From Siphonodentalium dalli (taxonomy: Eukaryota; Mollusca; Scaphopoda; Gadilida; Siphonodentaliidae), in assembly GCA_032622095.1 (NCBI GenBank), contig CP136066.1:49076911-49140910 (forward strand): a stretch of 64,000 bases of DNA, given 5' to 3'. Numbering within the stretch: the stretch's first letter is position 1; each line of letters begins with the position of its first letter. The notes beneath the pieces were generated by a model. It saw only the letters and a program-made list of their open reading frames with translations, ran no database searches and was not told the DNA's origin. The position numbers and the translations under genes are program-made. Shown here in pieces: positions 35,614 to 47,009 of this stretch.

Positions 35614-35982
35614 AGTGATGTGAAACACTCCGGTAGGGTGATCAAATAGAAATGGAGAATAATCTTGCTAAAAGTAGTTATATTTTACAAGTATTATATC
35701 CAAAGTGACATGACACACCATCATCATTATATATTAATTAAATGCAGTGACTCTTGATGGTGAAATCATTTTCGTTAGTTTATTGACGATAGATGCGTCC
35801 CGAATCGAGATGTAAATATATACAATTGAGCGTAGTTCAGACGATGTTTTCTATGTAGTGTTACGGTCGATTTGATTCAGATTTTCGGTGATTTTAGTAG
35901 AATGTTACATTCATCCAGTTGGCATAGCACCTGAATGCTAACGTATCAGTTTCACGCACCCGAATAAGTCCATAATATGTCT
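35614..35982 (-). mobile_element. PB-I copy 2
   Basis: TTAA 35610-35613 and 35983-35986. AGTGATGTGAAACACTCC left, GTCCATAATATGTCT right. No hAT-B insertion. Confidence 0.8.
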
Positions 35983-36020
35983 TTAAACTTGTTATGGTCA
36001 TTCAAAGACCATTACAACGT

Positions 36021-36525
36021 ATCTTATCTTATCGTATCTTATCTTATCTTATCGCATCTTATCTTAATATAATATAATTCTATATATATGTACATGTACC
36101 CACAGAAGATGCTAACTTTTCACAATATAAATACGTCCATTTAATAACCTGACATTCGTTCACAGCTTTTATTTAATTTTGTGTTTAATATTGGTCCAGA
36201 ATTGTATATTTGTTATTATAAAGTTATTACACAATGTTGTGTGCAGTTCAGGTACCGGTATGTGTTCAGATAATAAGTATCTTATCTTATCTTATCGTGT
36301 CTTATCTTATCTTATCGCATCTTATCTTAATATAATATCTTACTATGTACCGGTACATGTACCCACAGAAGATGCTCACTTTTCACAATATAAATACGTC
36401 CATTTAATAACCTGACATTCGTTCACAGCTTTTATTTAATTTTGTGTTATTGGTCCAGAATTTTATATTTGTTATTATAAAGTTATTACACAATGTTGTG
36501 TGCAGTTCATGTACCGGTATGTGTT
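36021..36525 (+). repeat. About 260-bp tandem duplication containing a CTTAT pentanucleotide array
   Basis: Each unit opens with (CTTAT)n, then ACCCACAGAAGATGCT (36099, 36362) and ends GTACCGGTATGTGTT (36252, 36511). Offset is 263 bp, shrinking to 259 after a small deletion. Close identity implies a recent event. Confidence 0.85.
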
Positions 36526-37130
36526 TTTCTTGTACCAGTCCAGGTTGTAGTGAAAAGTCAAAATGACATTTCACCATAACCTTAAAGTACAAGAAAATAC
36601 ATACTTGATACAACATTGTATAATGACATTTTTATTATCCATCTGTATGCGTATCAAAATGACGTCACCCGAAGTCCCGATAACTTTTATAAAAGTTATA
36701 TTCGATTCGAGTCCAATATGACTTTCGGGATTCCTGTGATGTCAGGTAGTATATTCGTGACACTTTCCGAGTACAGTATGACTTTTCCCGGATTATCATG
36801 TGACGATTTTTGCCCAATCAGAAATAGTGTTAGTAAAGGGGTGGAAAATAATAACCTTTATCAGTTTTTGGTATATAATCCTGCTCAATACATAAATCAT
36901 TGAATCGAATTCTAACACGACATCAGAGTGTGATTTTATAATGGGTATATACATGTATGAACTCTACCGACAGAGCGTGCAATATTTGGCAATGAAATAC
37001 CGGTAACTTTGAACTAAAGGACGTGAACCACACAATGTTATATCAGAATAGCCTGTTTAGATGACCATGCGCGTACATGTATGCCAGGGTTCTTCCCATG
37101 ATATTTTCGAGATACTGCATGGCATATTAA
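36526..37130. other. Region downstream of the I-Smad exon; no MH2 exon seen
   Basis: A 95-codon plus ORF (36616-36903) has no recognisable domain. Includes GACGTCACCCGAAG and GTGATGTCAGG strings of unknown meaning. Presumed intron of the I-Smad gene. Confidence 0.4.
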
Positions 37131-37162
37131 ATTAATAATCCTACCGGACCGGTATTTCTCAC

Positions 37163-37630
37163 CGGCACACTGGTTAATACTGGTGAGGTTAGTGAGTGGA
37201 ACCAGGGGAGACAATTACCTGGTGCGATCTGACTCCAATGATGTGGGTTACAGCAGACATAGCCGGGGTCAGAATCTTCGGTAACACAGCACGGGAGTCT
37301 TTTTAATTTTTGGGCCAAATCCACCATGTCCGGCCAGCGCCAAACTTGAAGAAACAACCGGAGGGGGGACACAGTTCTCTTGCCGAGACGAATATCACCT
37401 TTAGGAAGCAAAACACAATCTGTTCGTTCGCCACCTTTTGATTCGACACTAGTTGCTAAAACTTCCAATTGTTTCTCTTTCAGGCGTTTCAACATTGACT
37501 GGATTACAGATTTCGTTTCGTTTTCTTCTTCGTTTTGGTTTTCATTTTCACCCGAGGTTTCATGTCTAGTCAATCGTAATTTCCACAAGCGCTTCACGAG
37601 TGATGTTCTCTTAGTTCTGAAGTTGAACAT
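37163..37630 (-). CDS. smad6/7: Inhibitory Smad (Smad6/7 type), first coding exon with MH1 domain
   Basis: The ORF opens MFNFRTKRTSLVKRLWKLR, the characteristic I-Smad start. An acidic Glu/Asn-rich stretch follows (residues 26-39), then the MH1 core: KEKQLEVLATSVESKGG (51-67), Cys72, LPCC (113-115, Cys114/115) and VCCNPHHW (125-132). Cys72, Cys114/115, Cys126 and His131 match the MH1 zinc site. Similarity to I-Smads stops at about residue 138. Two donors fit: CAG|GTAATT (exon end 37219) and G|GTGAGA (exon end 37163); I prefer 37219. In the nucleus and at receptors the protein would dampen TGF-beta/BMP signalling. The MH2 domain must be on downstream minus-strand exons that I did not find. Confidence 0.86.
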
Positions 37631-38666
37631 ACATAACCCCCACTACGTGGCGCGTGCCATCCAAGGCACATCACATGCCCCCTTTTCTTGGGAAATTAGG
37701 AAAAACGGAAGACCGAAAAAAAATCCAGAAATGTTGTTTACATCGGTACGCGCAAGCATGTACCGTTTGACTGACAATTGTTCACCGACCTCGCATCACA
37801 ACATAACGGCTAACACAGCGATTCGGTGAGAGAATATCGATCCAAGCAAAAACATCCACCAGGAACCGGTACAAACAACGTGTAATATCCAACTGAAATG
37901 TCCGAATATTGTTCACATAATCCAGAAATTTGTTACAAACAAAATGCACCGAAACATGTATATAATCCCAAATCCGTCGCTCTCATTCAGATGCGTTCCA
38001 TCGACTGCTTCTGTTCGCGCAGTTAACCTGCGACGAGTCCATTCTCACAAAGGGGTGCGCATTCCAAACTTCTTACCTTTGTCCGCCTCGCTTAGAAAAA
38101 AAATCTGCCCAAATATTTTTACAGTTGGCGATGAAGTTTTTTCTCAATCAAAAATCGGGAAATAAATCTCCATTTTATGTGAGTTGGTGATCAGTTTCGG
38201 TTTTTGTTAATTATTTTCATTGCTTCTAGTTTGCGTGTCGTCTGCGAAAAAATGTAGCTTGTTGGCTCGTGTGTACTTCACAATACAATTTATGCCCTCA
38301 GGCCGAGTCGTCAGATAATTGATCGCGATTGGCGTTCACCGGTCACGTGATTTGTCTAGACTTTTTGGCGCGGTGATCATCTAAATTGATTGTTACACAA
38401 ACGGAGAGATGGGGTATGGTTCGTCGTGAGATAGCGGTGGAGCGTCAACATGATTCCATGCTTGTTGTTCACATTTCGCATTGATAGTTGTATTAGAGGA
38501 CATGACATTGTTCGGAGGGCTGTGAATGGAGCCGTCGTGGTAATATCGGCGCAGATTAAAGTCACTGATCTATGATTTGATGGCTGCACACCCGATCAGG
38601 ACTATCGATCAAGCTTTCTGACATGATTAGTCCATCCTATTGATGTCTGGTCTGACGCCTGCGCAA
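37631..38666. promoter_or_regulatory. Probable promoter/5' region of the I-Smad gene
   Basis: About 1 kb free of recognisable MITEs and with more CpG than the surroundings (ACGTGGCGCG near 37645, GTGTCGTCTGCG near 38236, TTGGCGCGGTG near 38365). It includes the Smad element at 38354-38373 and a CACGTG-type half context at 38344. No clear TATA box is placed. The left end joins the I-Smad start codon and the right end is marked by a PB-D MITE at 38671. Confidence 0.45.
38354..38373 (-). promoter_or_regulatory. Smad-binding palindrome plus GC-rich BMP-Smad motif upstream of the I-Smad exon
   Basis: A perfect GTCTAGAC palindrome at 38354-38361, about 720 bp upstream of the I-Smad ATG. Five bases (TTTTT) separate it from GGCGCGG, so the minus strand reads CCGCGCC-AAAAA-GTCTAGAC. 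GTCTAGAC is the optimal Smad3/4 box, known from vertebrate Smad7 promoters. A GC-rich motif spaced 5 bp from GTCT is the arrangement of BMP response elements. Function is inferred from spacing and location. Confidence 0.6.
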
Positions 38667-38670
38667 TTAA

Positions 38671-39534
38671 CCCTTTCTATACTAAATCCATTCCCACACT
38701 CAGTCACGGCAGTATATATATATATATGCCGGTACATTGGCAGGGTCTATTATTCATTATTAAAGGGATACAGGCTGTACCCAAATGTTGTAGTTGGTTT
38801 CGTTCGTCTCTGAGTTGTAGAATAAGGTAACCAGATTTCCATTATTTGAAAGTCTGTTGAGTACGAAGTAATGTAACTGTTGGCAGATTAGCCGGAATGC
38901 GAAAATACCAATTGTCGTTGTCGAGTAATTTTTGGACAGTTTTCAAGCAAATGTATCAAATAAATGTTATATTTTTTGCATATGTCCCATATACCCATTA
39001 AGTCATTATATATATAGTCATTAGTCAGTGAGTGGCTTGAGTTTACGCCCAGTATCAACCTATTTTGTTTACACGATCATATGTGCTACGCTTTACCCAA
39101 TCCACTATCCGTGATTTTTTTGATTACGTCTTGTACACGGAAATTCGTAATTTAATTTATGACTCCAGCCATAAATTAAATTTATATAAAAATTATTAAC
39201 TTTGATTTTAAGATAACCTGTTTACAGAATGCATCTTCGACTCAAATTACTTAGTTTTCTATATATTATCGATATTAGATCGTTGTTATCACCTGGAATT
39301 TATTGAAAATGGCGTACAGTACCACTTTAATATGGAGAGGTGTTCAGGTAATAAAAGCAGATGGCAGACAGGAAACAGATAATACAAGATCAGAATGATT
39401 CATGTTATTGATGTGGAAATGCGTAGATAATAGGTTCAACAAAACGACTGTTAGATGAACTTATTTTCTGAACATTTCCTTCAGGATAACTTCATCAATT
39501 TTCAAGTATTTGGTATAAAAAGGATTAAATTGAC
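38671..39534 (+). mobile_element. PB-D copy split by PB-G copy 1
   Basis: TTAA 38667-38670 and 39535-39538. Ends CCCTTTCTATACTAAAT and TTTGGTATAAAAAGGA. Its middle is interrupted by PB-G at 38764-39326. Confidence 0.7.
38764..39326 (+). mobile_element. PB-G copy 1
   Basis: TTAA 38760-38763 and 39327-39330. Ends AGGGATACAGGCTGTACCC and GGCGTACAGTACCACT. An inner inverted pair surrounds ATTTAATTTATGGCTCC-like sequence. Confidence 0.8.
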
Positions 39535-39571
39535 ACATGATTAACGTTCATGCTTCAAATTCAATCTTTAA

Positions 39572-39839
39572 TTACTAAATGGATTCTCCCACTCAGACAT
39601 AACATTATTCATTGGAAGGGTCTATTATTGATTAATCCGATCGGGAGAGGTGAATAAATGTACCGGTAATAAAAGCTGACGACAGACAGATAAACAGACA
39701 CAAGAGCAGAATGATTCATATTTATTGGTGGGAATTGTTCAGATAATAAGTTAACCAAAAACAACCGTTTGTTGAACTTATTATCTGAACATTTCCCAAA
39801 GGAAATACTCATCAATGAGTATATTTGGTATAGGAAGGC
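39572..39839 (+). mobile_element. PB-D copy (uninterrupted)
   Basis: TTAA near 39568 and 39840-39843. It contains the inner hairpin CAGATAATAAGTT...AACTTATTATCTG (39737-39789). Confidence 0.7.
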
Positions 39840-39855
39840 TTAAATCTTCAATTAA

Positions 39856-40574
39856 CCCTTTAATTGCTAAATGGATTCGGCCACCACCAGTTACAAAAGT
39901 ATTATACAAGGAAATGGTCTATCTGGAGAGATGTGCAGGAAATATCAGCAGACGACAAACATATTATAAAAGTACAAAAGGATTGCTATTAATTAGCGGG
40001 AAAATAAGTTCAACAAAACGGACTGCTTGGTGAACTTATTATCTGAACATTTCTTAAAGTGGTACTGTACGCCATTTTCAATAAATTCCTGGTGATAACA
40101 ACGATCTACTATCGATAATATATAGAAAATTAAGTAATTTGAGTCGAAGATGTATTCTGTAAACATTCAGGTTAATAGGTTATCTTAAAATCAAAGTTAA
40201 TAATTTGATATAAATTAAATTTATGGCTGGAGCCATAAATTAAATTACGAATTTCCGTGTACAAGACGTAATCAAAATAATTCACGGATAGTGGATTGGA
40301 TAATGCGTGGCACACAATATCGTGTAAACAATTATATTAAGTTGATACATTTGCTTGAAAACTTTCACAAAATTACTCGACAACGACAATTGGTATTTTC
40401 GCATTCCGGCTAATCTGCCATCCGTAACATTACTTCGTACTCAACAGACTTTCAAATAACGGAAATCTAGTAACCTTATTCTACGAATCAGTGACTATAG
40501 AAATCAACAACAATTTGAGTACAGTATCCCTTTAAGGGTAACTACTCGTCGGAGAGCATTTAGCAAATAATGTC
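39856..40574 (+). mobile_element. PB-D copy split by PB-G copy 2
   Basis: TTAA 39852-39855 and 40575-40578. The PB-D hairpin is at 40008-40048, then PB-G copy 2. Confidence 0.65.
40058..40531 (-). mobile_element. PB-G copy 2 (opposite orientation to copy 1)
   Basis: TTAA 40054-40057 and 40532-40535. AGTGGTACTGTACGCC at the left and GAGTACAGTATCCCT at the right. Confidence 0.8.
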
Positions 40575-41030
40575 TTAAAGCGACGTGTGATAATGTTCAT
40601 GCTTCAAATTAACATTGCTCGATTCTGTCGCGGTCTGAGGGTAAAATATGTGGATGAAGCAAGAAACACTTAAAGCTACATGGCGGTTTGCGCTAAAAAA
40701 ATACAAATAGTAATATCCGCTTTTGAATACCCCCGTATCGAAATAGGTCGATAAATACTCGAACTACCTTTCCCAGAACGACCCATTGATGTCATCGAAA
40801 AGAATTTTGAGCTCGATGTTTGGGCCCTAAATAACTAACAGCCATTTGCATGGCATGGGACAGAAATGAGCGATCTGTGTTAGTCCATTACTGATGGTAG
40901 GTATAAAGAGCGTTTGTTTCACGTATGTGCGAACAATTGAAAATGGCTGTGACCATGAAATGTATTTTACCTTTCGCTCGAATGAGCCATGTCCGTTTAA
41001 AGATGCTCTTTCTCTTCCCGGCATCATTTC

Positions 41031-41031
41031 C

Positions 41032-41065
<34 letters not shown>

Positions 41066-41066
41066 C
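41031..41066 (+). repeat. (CAA)n microsatellite
   Basis: About 11 perfect CAA triplets. Confidence 0.95.
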
Positions 41067-41389
41067 AATTTCTATGGATCTCATTGTCAAGGCACATTTA
41101 AAATATTATTTACCAAATGACACAACATAAACCTCTGATCAGTGTTGGACACACTTTACTAAAAATTGTTTCAAAAGATAGATTTCAAATTTTAAAAATG
41201 ACGTAATGTTCTAAAATAAGCACATTTTCTATCTCAGTTCATAGAAAAACAATTGGAGAAAAGAATATATTCCTAGTGACAGAAGCTTGTGTGGAATGGT
41301 CTCTATGACTATAGAAAATATCATTTTATACCCAATATATACATATATATACAGTTGAGGGAAGTAATACGCCGTATTTATTCCTTTAT

Positions 41390-41500
41390 ATATACTAAAG
41401 GATTCTCCCATTCAGTTATAAATTAATACATTGGAACGGTCTATTATTAATTTGGAGGGGTGTGAGGCAATAAACGCAGATAACATAAATGAACAGGTAG
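41390..41500 (+). mobile_element. PB-D end fragment
   Basis: ATATACTAAAGGATTCTCCC, GGAACGGTCTATTATT and GGAGGGGTGTGAGG match the PB-D left half. Confidence 0.5.
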
Positions 41501-41958
41501 GGAACTACTTGTCAATGTGCATTTGTAATAGAAATGGCTAACGGCCCATATCACTATGAACAAACTCAAGGATGCATTGTATACGAACGAACGCTCTTTA
41601 TGTTACACACCACGAACATTGTACTAACGAACGCTCTGTATTCTTGCATAATGTGGAAGAAAATGGACCATTTTCTTTCTAATGCACTATAGTTCCTTCC
41701 ACTTTCTTCAGAGGCACATAGTCCGTAATTTATTATATCGTGTATTGGTTCTGTCACAGGGCAGCTATAATTTATACACGATGAAAAATACGTACTTTCT
41801 TATGTTTGCCGTATTACTTTGAATATGGTTTCTGATTGTTACCATGGTCAGAATTTTGACGCGTCATCTTTTCTGAGACAAACTATTGAACCAACAGTTG
41901 AATCTAACCATAAACGTTGTCTGTATTTTTGATTCATTGTTCGGTGCCGAAAACACAA

Positions 41959-42775
41959 ATAAAAGGTCGACCGACCACAGTGTCCCCCGACAACGGGGCA
42001 AGTCGATGCCGCTTTGTTAAAGAAATTAAAAAAAATGTTGAAATGTTCTAAGTCGAAAGGGTTAATAATTCCGTAATTTTTCCCCCGTCATCTATATACA
42101 CGTTTCACATCTCCAATATGTGGGTAACAATACTCTGAAGTTTCAAATATCTACGACCAAAACTGTAGGAGGAGTTGATTACACCATGAAGGTACCCTCA
42201 TACAGAAGATTATAAAAACTGTTTTTCAAAGTCGAAAGGCCCATAACTCTGGGAAACATCATTGGATCAAACTCAAATTCGAACTTGACCTGTATTTTGA
42301 TATGAACGACCCACAAAAAAACCCCAGAATTTCCAATTAAACAATCCAAACTTGAGTTATCATCCGGAAACCAAAGAAAAAAGAAGAAAATTTAATTTTC
42401 TAAGTCTAAAAAAGTCCATAACTCTAGGAAAAATCATCGGATCAAACTCAAATTCGAACTCAACCTGTATCTTGATATGACTGATCCACATAAAAAAGGT
42501 ATTTGCAATTAAAGGATCCAAACTTGAGATATCATCCGGAAACCGAAAAAGTGAGAAATTTTCTAAGTAAAATAAAAGTTTTAAAAATGGAAATAACCCA
42601 GAATTGCAGAGCACATGTGTTCTTGGTTGAGACACATACATACCAAGTTTCAATCAAATCTGATGATCATTACTGGAGTTATAACTCCGGACGCACGGAC
42701 GGGACGCACGGACGGGACACACGGACAGACGGACGGACGGACGGCGGGACTGATTACATTACAATAGACTCCCAA
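41959..42775 (+). repeat. GGAC-tailed repeat copy 2
   Basis: Same start (CCACAGTGTCCCCCGACAAC, GCCGCTTTGTTAAAG) and a (CGGACGGG)n tail at 42685-42745. The internal unit TTATCATCCGGAAACC is repeated. Non-coding. Confidence 0.7.
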
Positions 42776-43519
42776 AAATAAAATTTTGGTTTCAATTCAT
42801 TTTTTTTGGGTGAATTTTCAGCTGTAAACATCCTTGAGGCACTTTAAAAGATATATTTCCAATTAGCCAACAAAACACACAAGGGCTGAATACTGTTATG
42901 TTTTAAAGGGACATACGCCACACGAAGTGATTAAATGTGAAAAATCAAAAACGTTTTATGAAACCCATCATAACTAAGAAGAACCGGGAAATAGATAGCC
43001 ATTCTTCTTATATTATATTGTGATCGCTCCAGTGACTAAATTTCGCACGTTGAAACCACTGTTCTGCAAGCATTACTGTCACAGTGACAGTCATTTAACA
43101 ACCAAAATATATCCAAATGCAATTGCAAATAATATGCTATAGTTGAAAATAAATTTTCTGTAATTTTTTAATGTAGATGATTTAATCAGAATTTGTTTCA
43201 ACTGTTACGGTAACAGTAATGTTTACAGGTTTTACATGTGACGTCTCCTCATTAAAGAGTTATCTTAGTAATAAAAATAAGAACAAAGTTTATCTATTTT
43301 TCCACGAAAGAAAATAAAAAAAAACACGATTGAAATCACAATCATTCGTATCATACAGGCATTGCGAAAAACCACAACTTATCCATAACTAAGTATAAGT
43401 TTTTTGGCGACAAAACCATGGGCGCTCTTTAGACCAATATTTTTGTTATCCCCACGTAATTATCAGAGACGACCGTTGTTAGCTTGTCATAAGTTCGAAA
43501 GGTGTTAAAAAATCCCCTT
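42776..43519. other. Nothing recognised
   Basis: AT-rich, with an imperfect GTCACAGTGAC hairpin near 43078-43090. Confidence 0.45.
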
Positions 43520-43523
43520 TTAA

Positions 43524-44490
43524 AGTCCTATTTAATTTTCGAGTCACTGTTTATTTTTTTTATAGTGCCTTGATATACGGTTTTAAAGGTACGGTTGGCC
43601 TTGGCGGTGGGTATCCTGTGAAAATATTTTCACCCGTCAAAAACCGCCACAAACAGAAAGAACAACAAAATGTAGACAGACTTTGTCCGTATACAAATAC
43701 GAAATATCGCATAAACAGTATGTTATTGTCATATATTTGACCATTGTTATGTAAACAAAAGCATAAAAAGTTACTTTTCTGGTGTTTGTTTATATTATGA
43801 TGGTAAACATAAAGAGCGTTCTTTGTTGGTGAATTCCTGATATGGAACGAATAAAGAGCGTTTATGCCATTTGTGTGTGATTAGCCAGCAGCATTGTGCT
43901 GTCTTCTGTAACACAATCAGGCACTTGCTTAGGTAAAATATAGTAAATCTTTATGATAACATGCTGTTTACGCGATGGTCATGGTATATATGAACGAAAC
44001 TGTATGCGTTTTAATGTTTTTCTGTTTACGGTGATTGGAACAAATATGAATATTTTCGACAACTAAGGCCTCACGTGCCTTTAATAACAATCTACGCCAT
44101 AAAATATGATTAAAATACTATAATTCAACACCATTTCAAACATCTATGTTTCAGAAGATGCCCATAGTGAAAAAGAAAACAATTGAAATTATAGAACGAT
44201 TTCCCCCGTTATGGCTACCAGAATGCAATATAATTAAAACTAATTATGTATTTTCAATGGAAGAGGAATAACTTTATATTTTAAGATATAGAGTTATTCC
44301 CCTTCCATTGAAAATATTGAAACTTGATCACATAACCCAAGTCTATATCTCAACAAAAACAACAAATTCACAGTTTATTACACCGAATATGTTGATAATA
44401 CAATGTTTGGAGCTTCCTCTTACAAATGGTTTATAATATGGCATATATTTTATATAAAATTATCTGGGGGTTCGAAAATTAAGTGGGCCT
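43524..44490 (-). mobile_element. PB-H copy 2 (host of PB-F copy 2)
   Basis: TTAA 43520-43523 and 44491-44494. The right end TTCGAAAATTAAGTGGGCCT is inverse to PB-H copy 1. It lacks the GGAC repeat found in copy 1. Confidence 0.8.
43587..44080 (+). mobile_element. PB-F copy 2, nested in PB-H copy 2
   Basis: TTAA 43583-43586 and 44081-44084. It splits PB-H exactly at a TTAA that is intact in PB-H copy 1 (near 8947-8957, complementary strand). Confidence 0.85.
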
Positions 44491-44929
44491 TTAAAATTCG
44501 ATATCTGACCATATAGACTTCACATCTCAATTTCAAACAATCAATTTGAACAGTGTCGGGGAAAAAAAATCAGGCACGTATGACAATTTTTTTGCTTTTG
44601 ATCATTTTTGGGACCCACCAAACCCTTTACCAAATATTTTGGGTTTTTTTTGTTGCTATTTTTTTCAAGCCATTTTTTTTACACCCACCCCCCTAGTAGC
44701 ACGGAAACAATTTACGAGAAAGAAAGAAAACACACTGAATGTATTTCCTTTCATACTATAATTATATATCTGAAATGGTTAATATATGTCTTTTCTTCAG
44801 TGCATTTTGTCATCAGAATTTAAATGAGTTGAAGTAATCAACTACAACCTCCTGTAATAGTCAGATACATAACTGTTGATATCTTCTATTACAGGTTGTA
44901 TGTGATTTATTCAGTCTGATAGTGATAGC

Positions 44930-45331
44930 TTATGGCTTCGGGGGTAAATAATATTGATTCGAGTCAAGGAACCCACCCATCAAAGCTCAGAGCGATCAGA
45001 TATCGATTTTCTAAATCTATTATTTTTCACCACCTCGAATATTAAGTGGCCCAGTAAAAGTCGACGAGAAGACTGTCTCGGACCAATTTTGCGGACGAAG
45101 ATAGATAACTCTAAAATCAAGTGACTTTTTTGTGTCAGATATTTGACAAACCGGAAAAATTTCGTAGAACAAAATGTTGATAAATAACAGGCTTTGGGCA
45201 ATTTTATACTATATTTGACTGTGGTTAGCTTTATTTTTGGTTAATTAATCGATTCTGAAGCGGCATTAAAAAAAATATATGTTGTTGTTGGAATCTGATG
45301 ATATGGGGACCATCGAATCGGATTGCGTACC
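44930..45331 (+). mobile_element. PB-E copy 2 (left end lost)
   Basis: Shares GGCTTCGGGGGTAAA and TTGATTCGAGTCAAGGAA; the right end GTACCT precedes TTAA 45332-45335. Confidence 0.7.
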
Positions 45332-45420
45332 TTTAAGTAGACTGTTTGCAAGTAATATGGATGTTAACTAATTATTACTAAGTTTTAAGACTAAAAAGAG
45401 TAAAAAGAAATAGAGGAAAA

Positions 45421-46140
45421 TAAAAGGCCGTCCGGCCACAGTGTCCCCCGAAAAAGTGGCTTCATTGGGGGCATCAGCTTTTCTTCAAAAAATAACAAGG
45501 ACCCTAAATCCGAAGCAACCAGACAAAAATGGGTGGATCATACCCATAAACTCATATACCAAATTTGATTCAGATATGATCACATAAACTAAAGTTATCA
45601 TCCGGAAACCAGAAATTGACAGGATTCTAAGTCGTAAAAGGGCCATAACTCTCACAAAAATTGGCAGAGCAAACCCATATTCGAACCTGACCTGTATTTT
45701 GGGCTGATAAACTATTATACTAAATTTGATTCAGATATGATCACACAAACTAAAGTTATCATCCGAAAACCAGAAATCGACAAGATTCTAAGTCGAAAAA
45801 GGGCTATAACTCTCGCAAAAAATTGCTTTTGATCTAATAACCGAAACTAAAATTATCAACCGGAAACCATTTCCGGACGCACACATGGATGGACGTACTG
45901 GCCAAAGTATACTTGTGGGGTGACTGCACATATCCATGAATACTTGTGGGGTGCGATCTTTTGTTTGAGTAAATTGTGGGGTGCAACCCACAACTGACGA
46001 TTTTTTAAAGAGCGTATTTTTATGTTAAATTCATCGCAACCCACAAGTACTCTCTGGTTAGTGCGGACGGACGGACGGACGGACGGACGGACGGACACCG
46101 GCTATTTTAATGGTCCCCCGAATTTTTTTTCGGGGGACAA
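45421..46140 (+). repeat. GGAC-tailed repeat copy 3
   Basis: CCACAGTGTCCCCCGA at the left, (GGAC)n at 46062-46094, then GTCCCCCG..CGGGGGAC at the right. Internal units repeat TTATCATCCG(G/A)AAACC. Confidence 0.7.
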
Positions 46141-46373
46141 AAAGTGCTTTTGGGACCCCTTGATAAACCACCACCCCGTCACACATGCCCATAATTTTTT
46201 TTGGCTCCCCCCCCCCGATTTGAAGGGAAAAAATCATTATCCTTTAAAATCCACGTATGCTATAGTATTATAACAACACGTGCACATGTTTACCCTCAAA
46301 ATATGAGAGATATGTTCGAATCATGTAAACAAAGTGGTTAATTAAAATGTATTTTCATGTAGGTTGAGAGACA

Positions 46374-46620
46374 GTTTGACAGGACATATTAAAAAACCCA
46401 CTGCATTATCTAGACTATGAACCCATCTAGGGTCCGACTGTCTGCGAGAACATAAATAAAACATTTTTCATTACATTTTTTAGTTTTTTTTTCAAGCCAT
46501 TTGCAGACTAAAATATGCTATGAAAAACGTTTTATTTATTTTCTCGCAGACTGTCATGATTTCAGATGGTAAGTATAGATAATGCAGTGCGTTTAAAAAA
46601 TAAATATTTCCTGTCATTTT
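46374..46620. repeat. Foldback repeat
   Basis: GACAGGACATATTAAA, CACTGCATTATCTA and GACTGTCTGCGAGAA recur in inverse order as TTCTCGCAGACTGTC, TAGATAATGCAGTG and ATTTCCTGTC. Two nested inverted pairs around ATTTTTTAG. Family unknown. Confidence 0.7.
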
Positions 46621-46650
46621 TTTTTGAAAATTCACGAATGGGCTTCTTAA

Positions 46651-47009
46651 AGGCACGGGCGGCGTTCGTTGCAGAAATATCCATATTTGTTCAAATCGCC
46701 ATCAACAGAATTATTATTGTATTATACATTATCATGTTTGTTATATATTACTAAATAAAATTGAATTGAATTGAAACAGAAGGAATATTAAAATATGTAT
46801 AGTTTTGTTCATATGCCAAACATAATCAGCGCGTAAATAGTATGGTGTACGTAAACAAGAACCTGATCGTGTTACAGAAGTTTTACTTCTGTTTACATAA
46901 CACAGCGCAATTCTATTGGTTAATCACACACAAATGATATAAACGCTCTTTATTATTTCCATATCAGGAAAACACTAACAAATAACGCTCTTTATGTCAA
47001 AAACTCCTT
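46651..47009 (+). mobile_element. PB-F copy 4, degraded
   Basis: TTAA (46647-46650) then AGGCACGGGCGGC. AAACGCTCTTTAT and ATTGGTTAATCACACACAAA match the PB-F interior in inverse. No clear right end. Confidence 0.5.

Larger units (their letters stand above)
40579..41958. other. No gene; CAA repeat and PB-D scrap only
   Basis: AACGCTCTTTATG near 41591 and AAAGAGCGTTTG near 40906 echo the PB-F interior. Nothing else. Confidence 0.45.

Noticed and set aside
37380-37829. 149-codon plus-strand ORF
   Set aside because: Antisense to the I-Smad MH1 exon, whose conserved zinc residues and family match establish the coding strand.
40827-41130. ORFs with poly-Leu, poly-Val or poly-Asn around the CAA repeat
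   Set aside because: Low-complexity translation of a microsatellite; no flanking domain.
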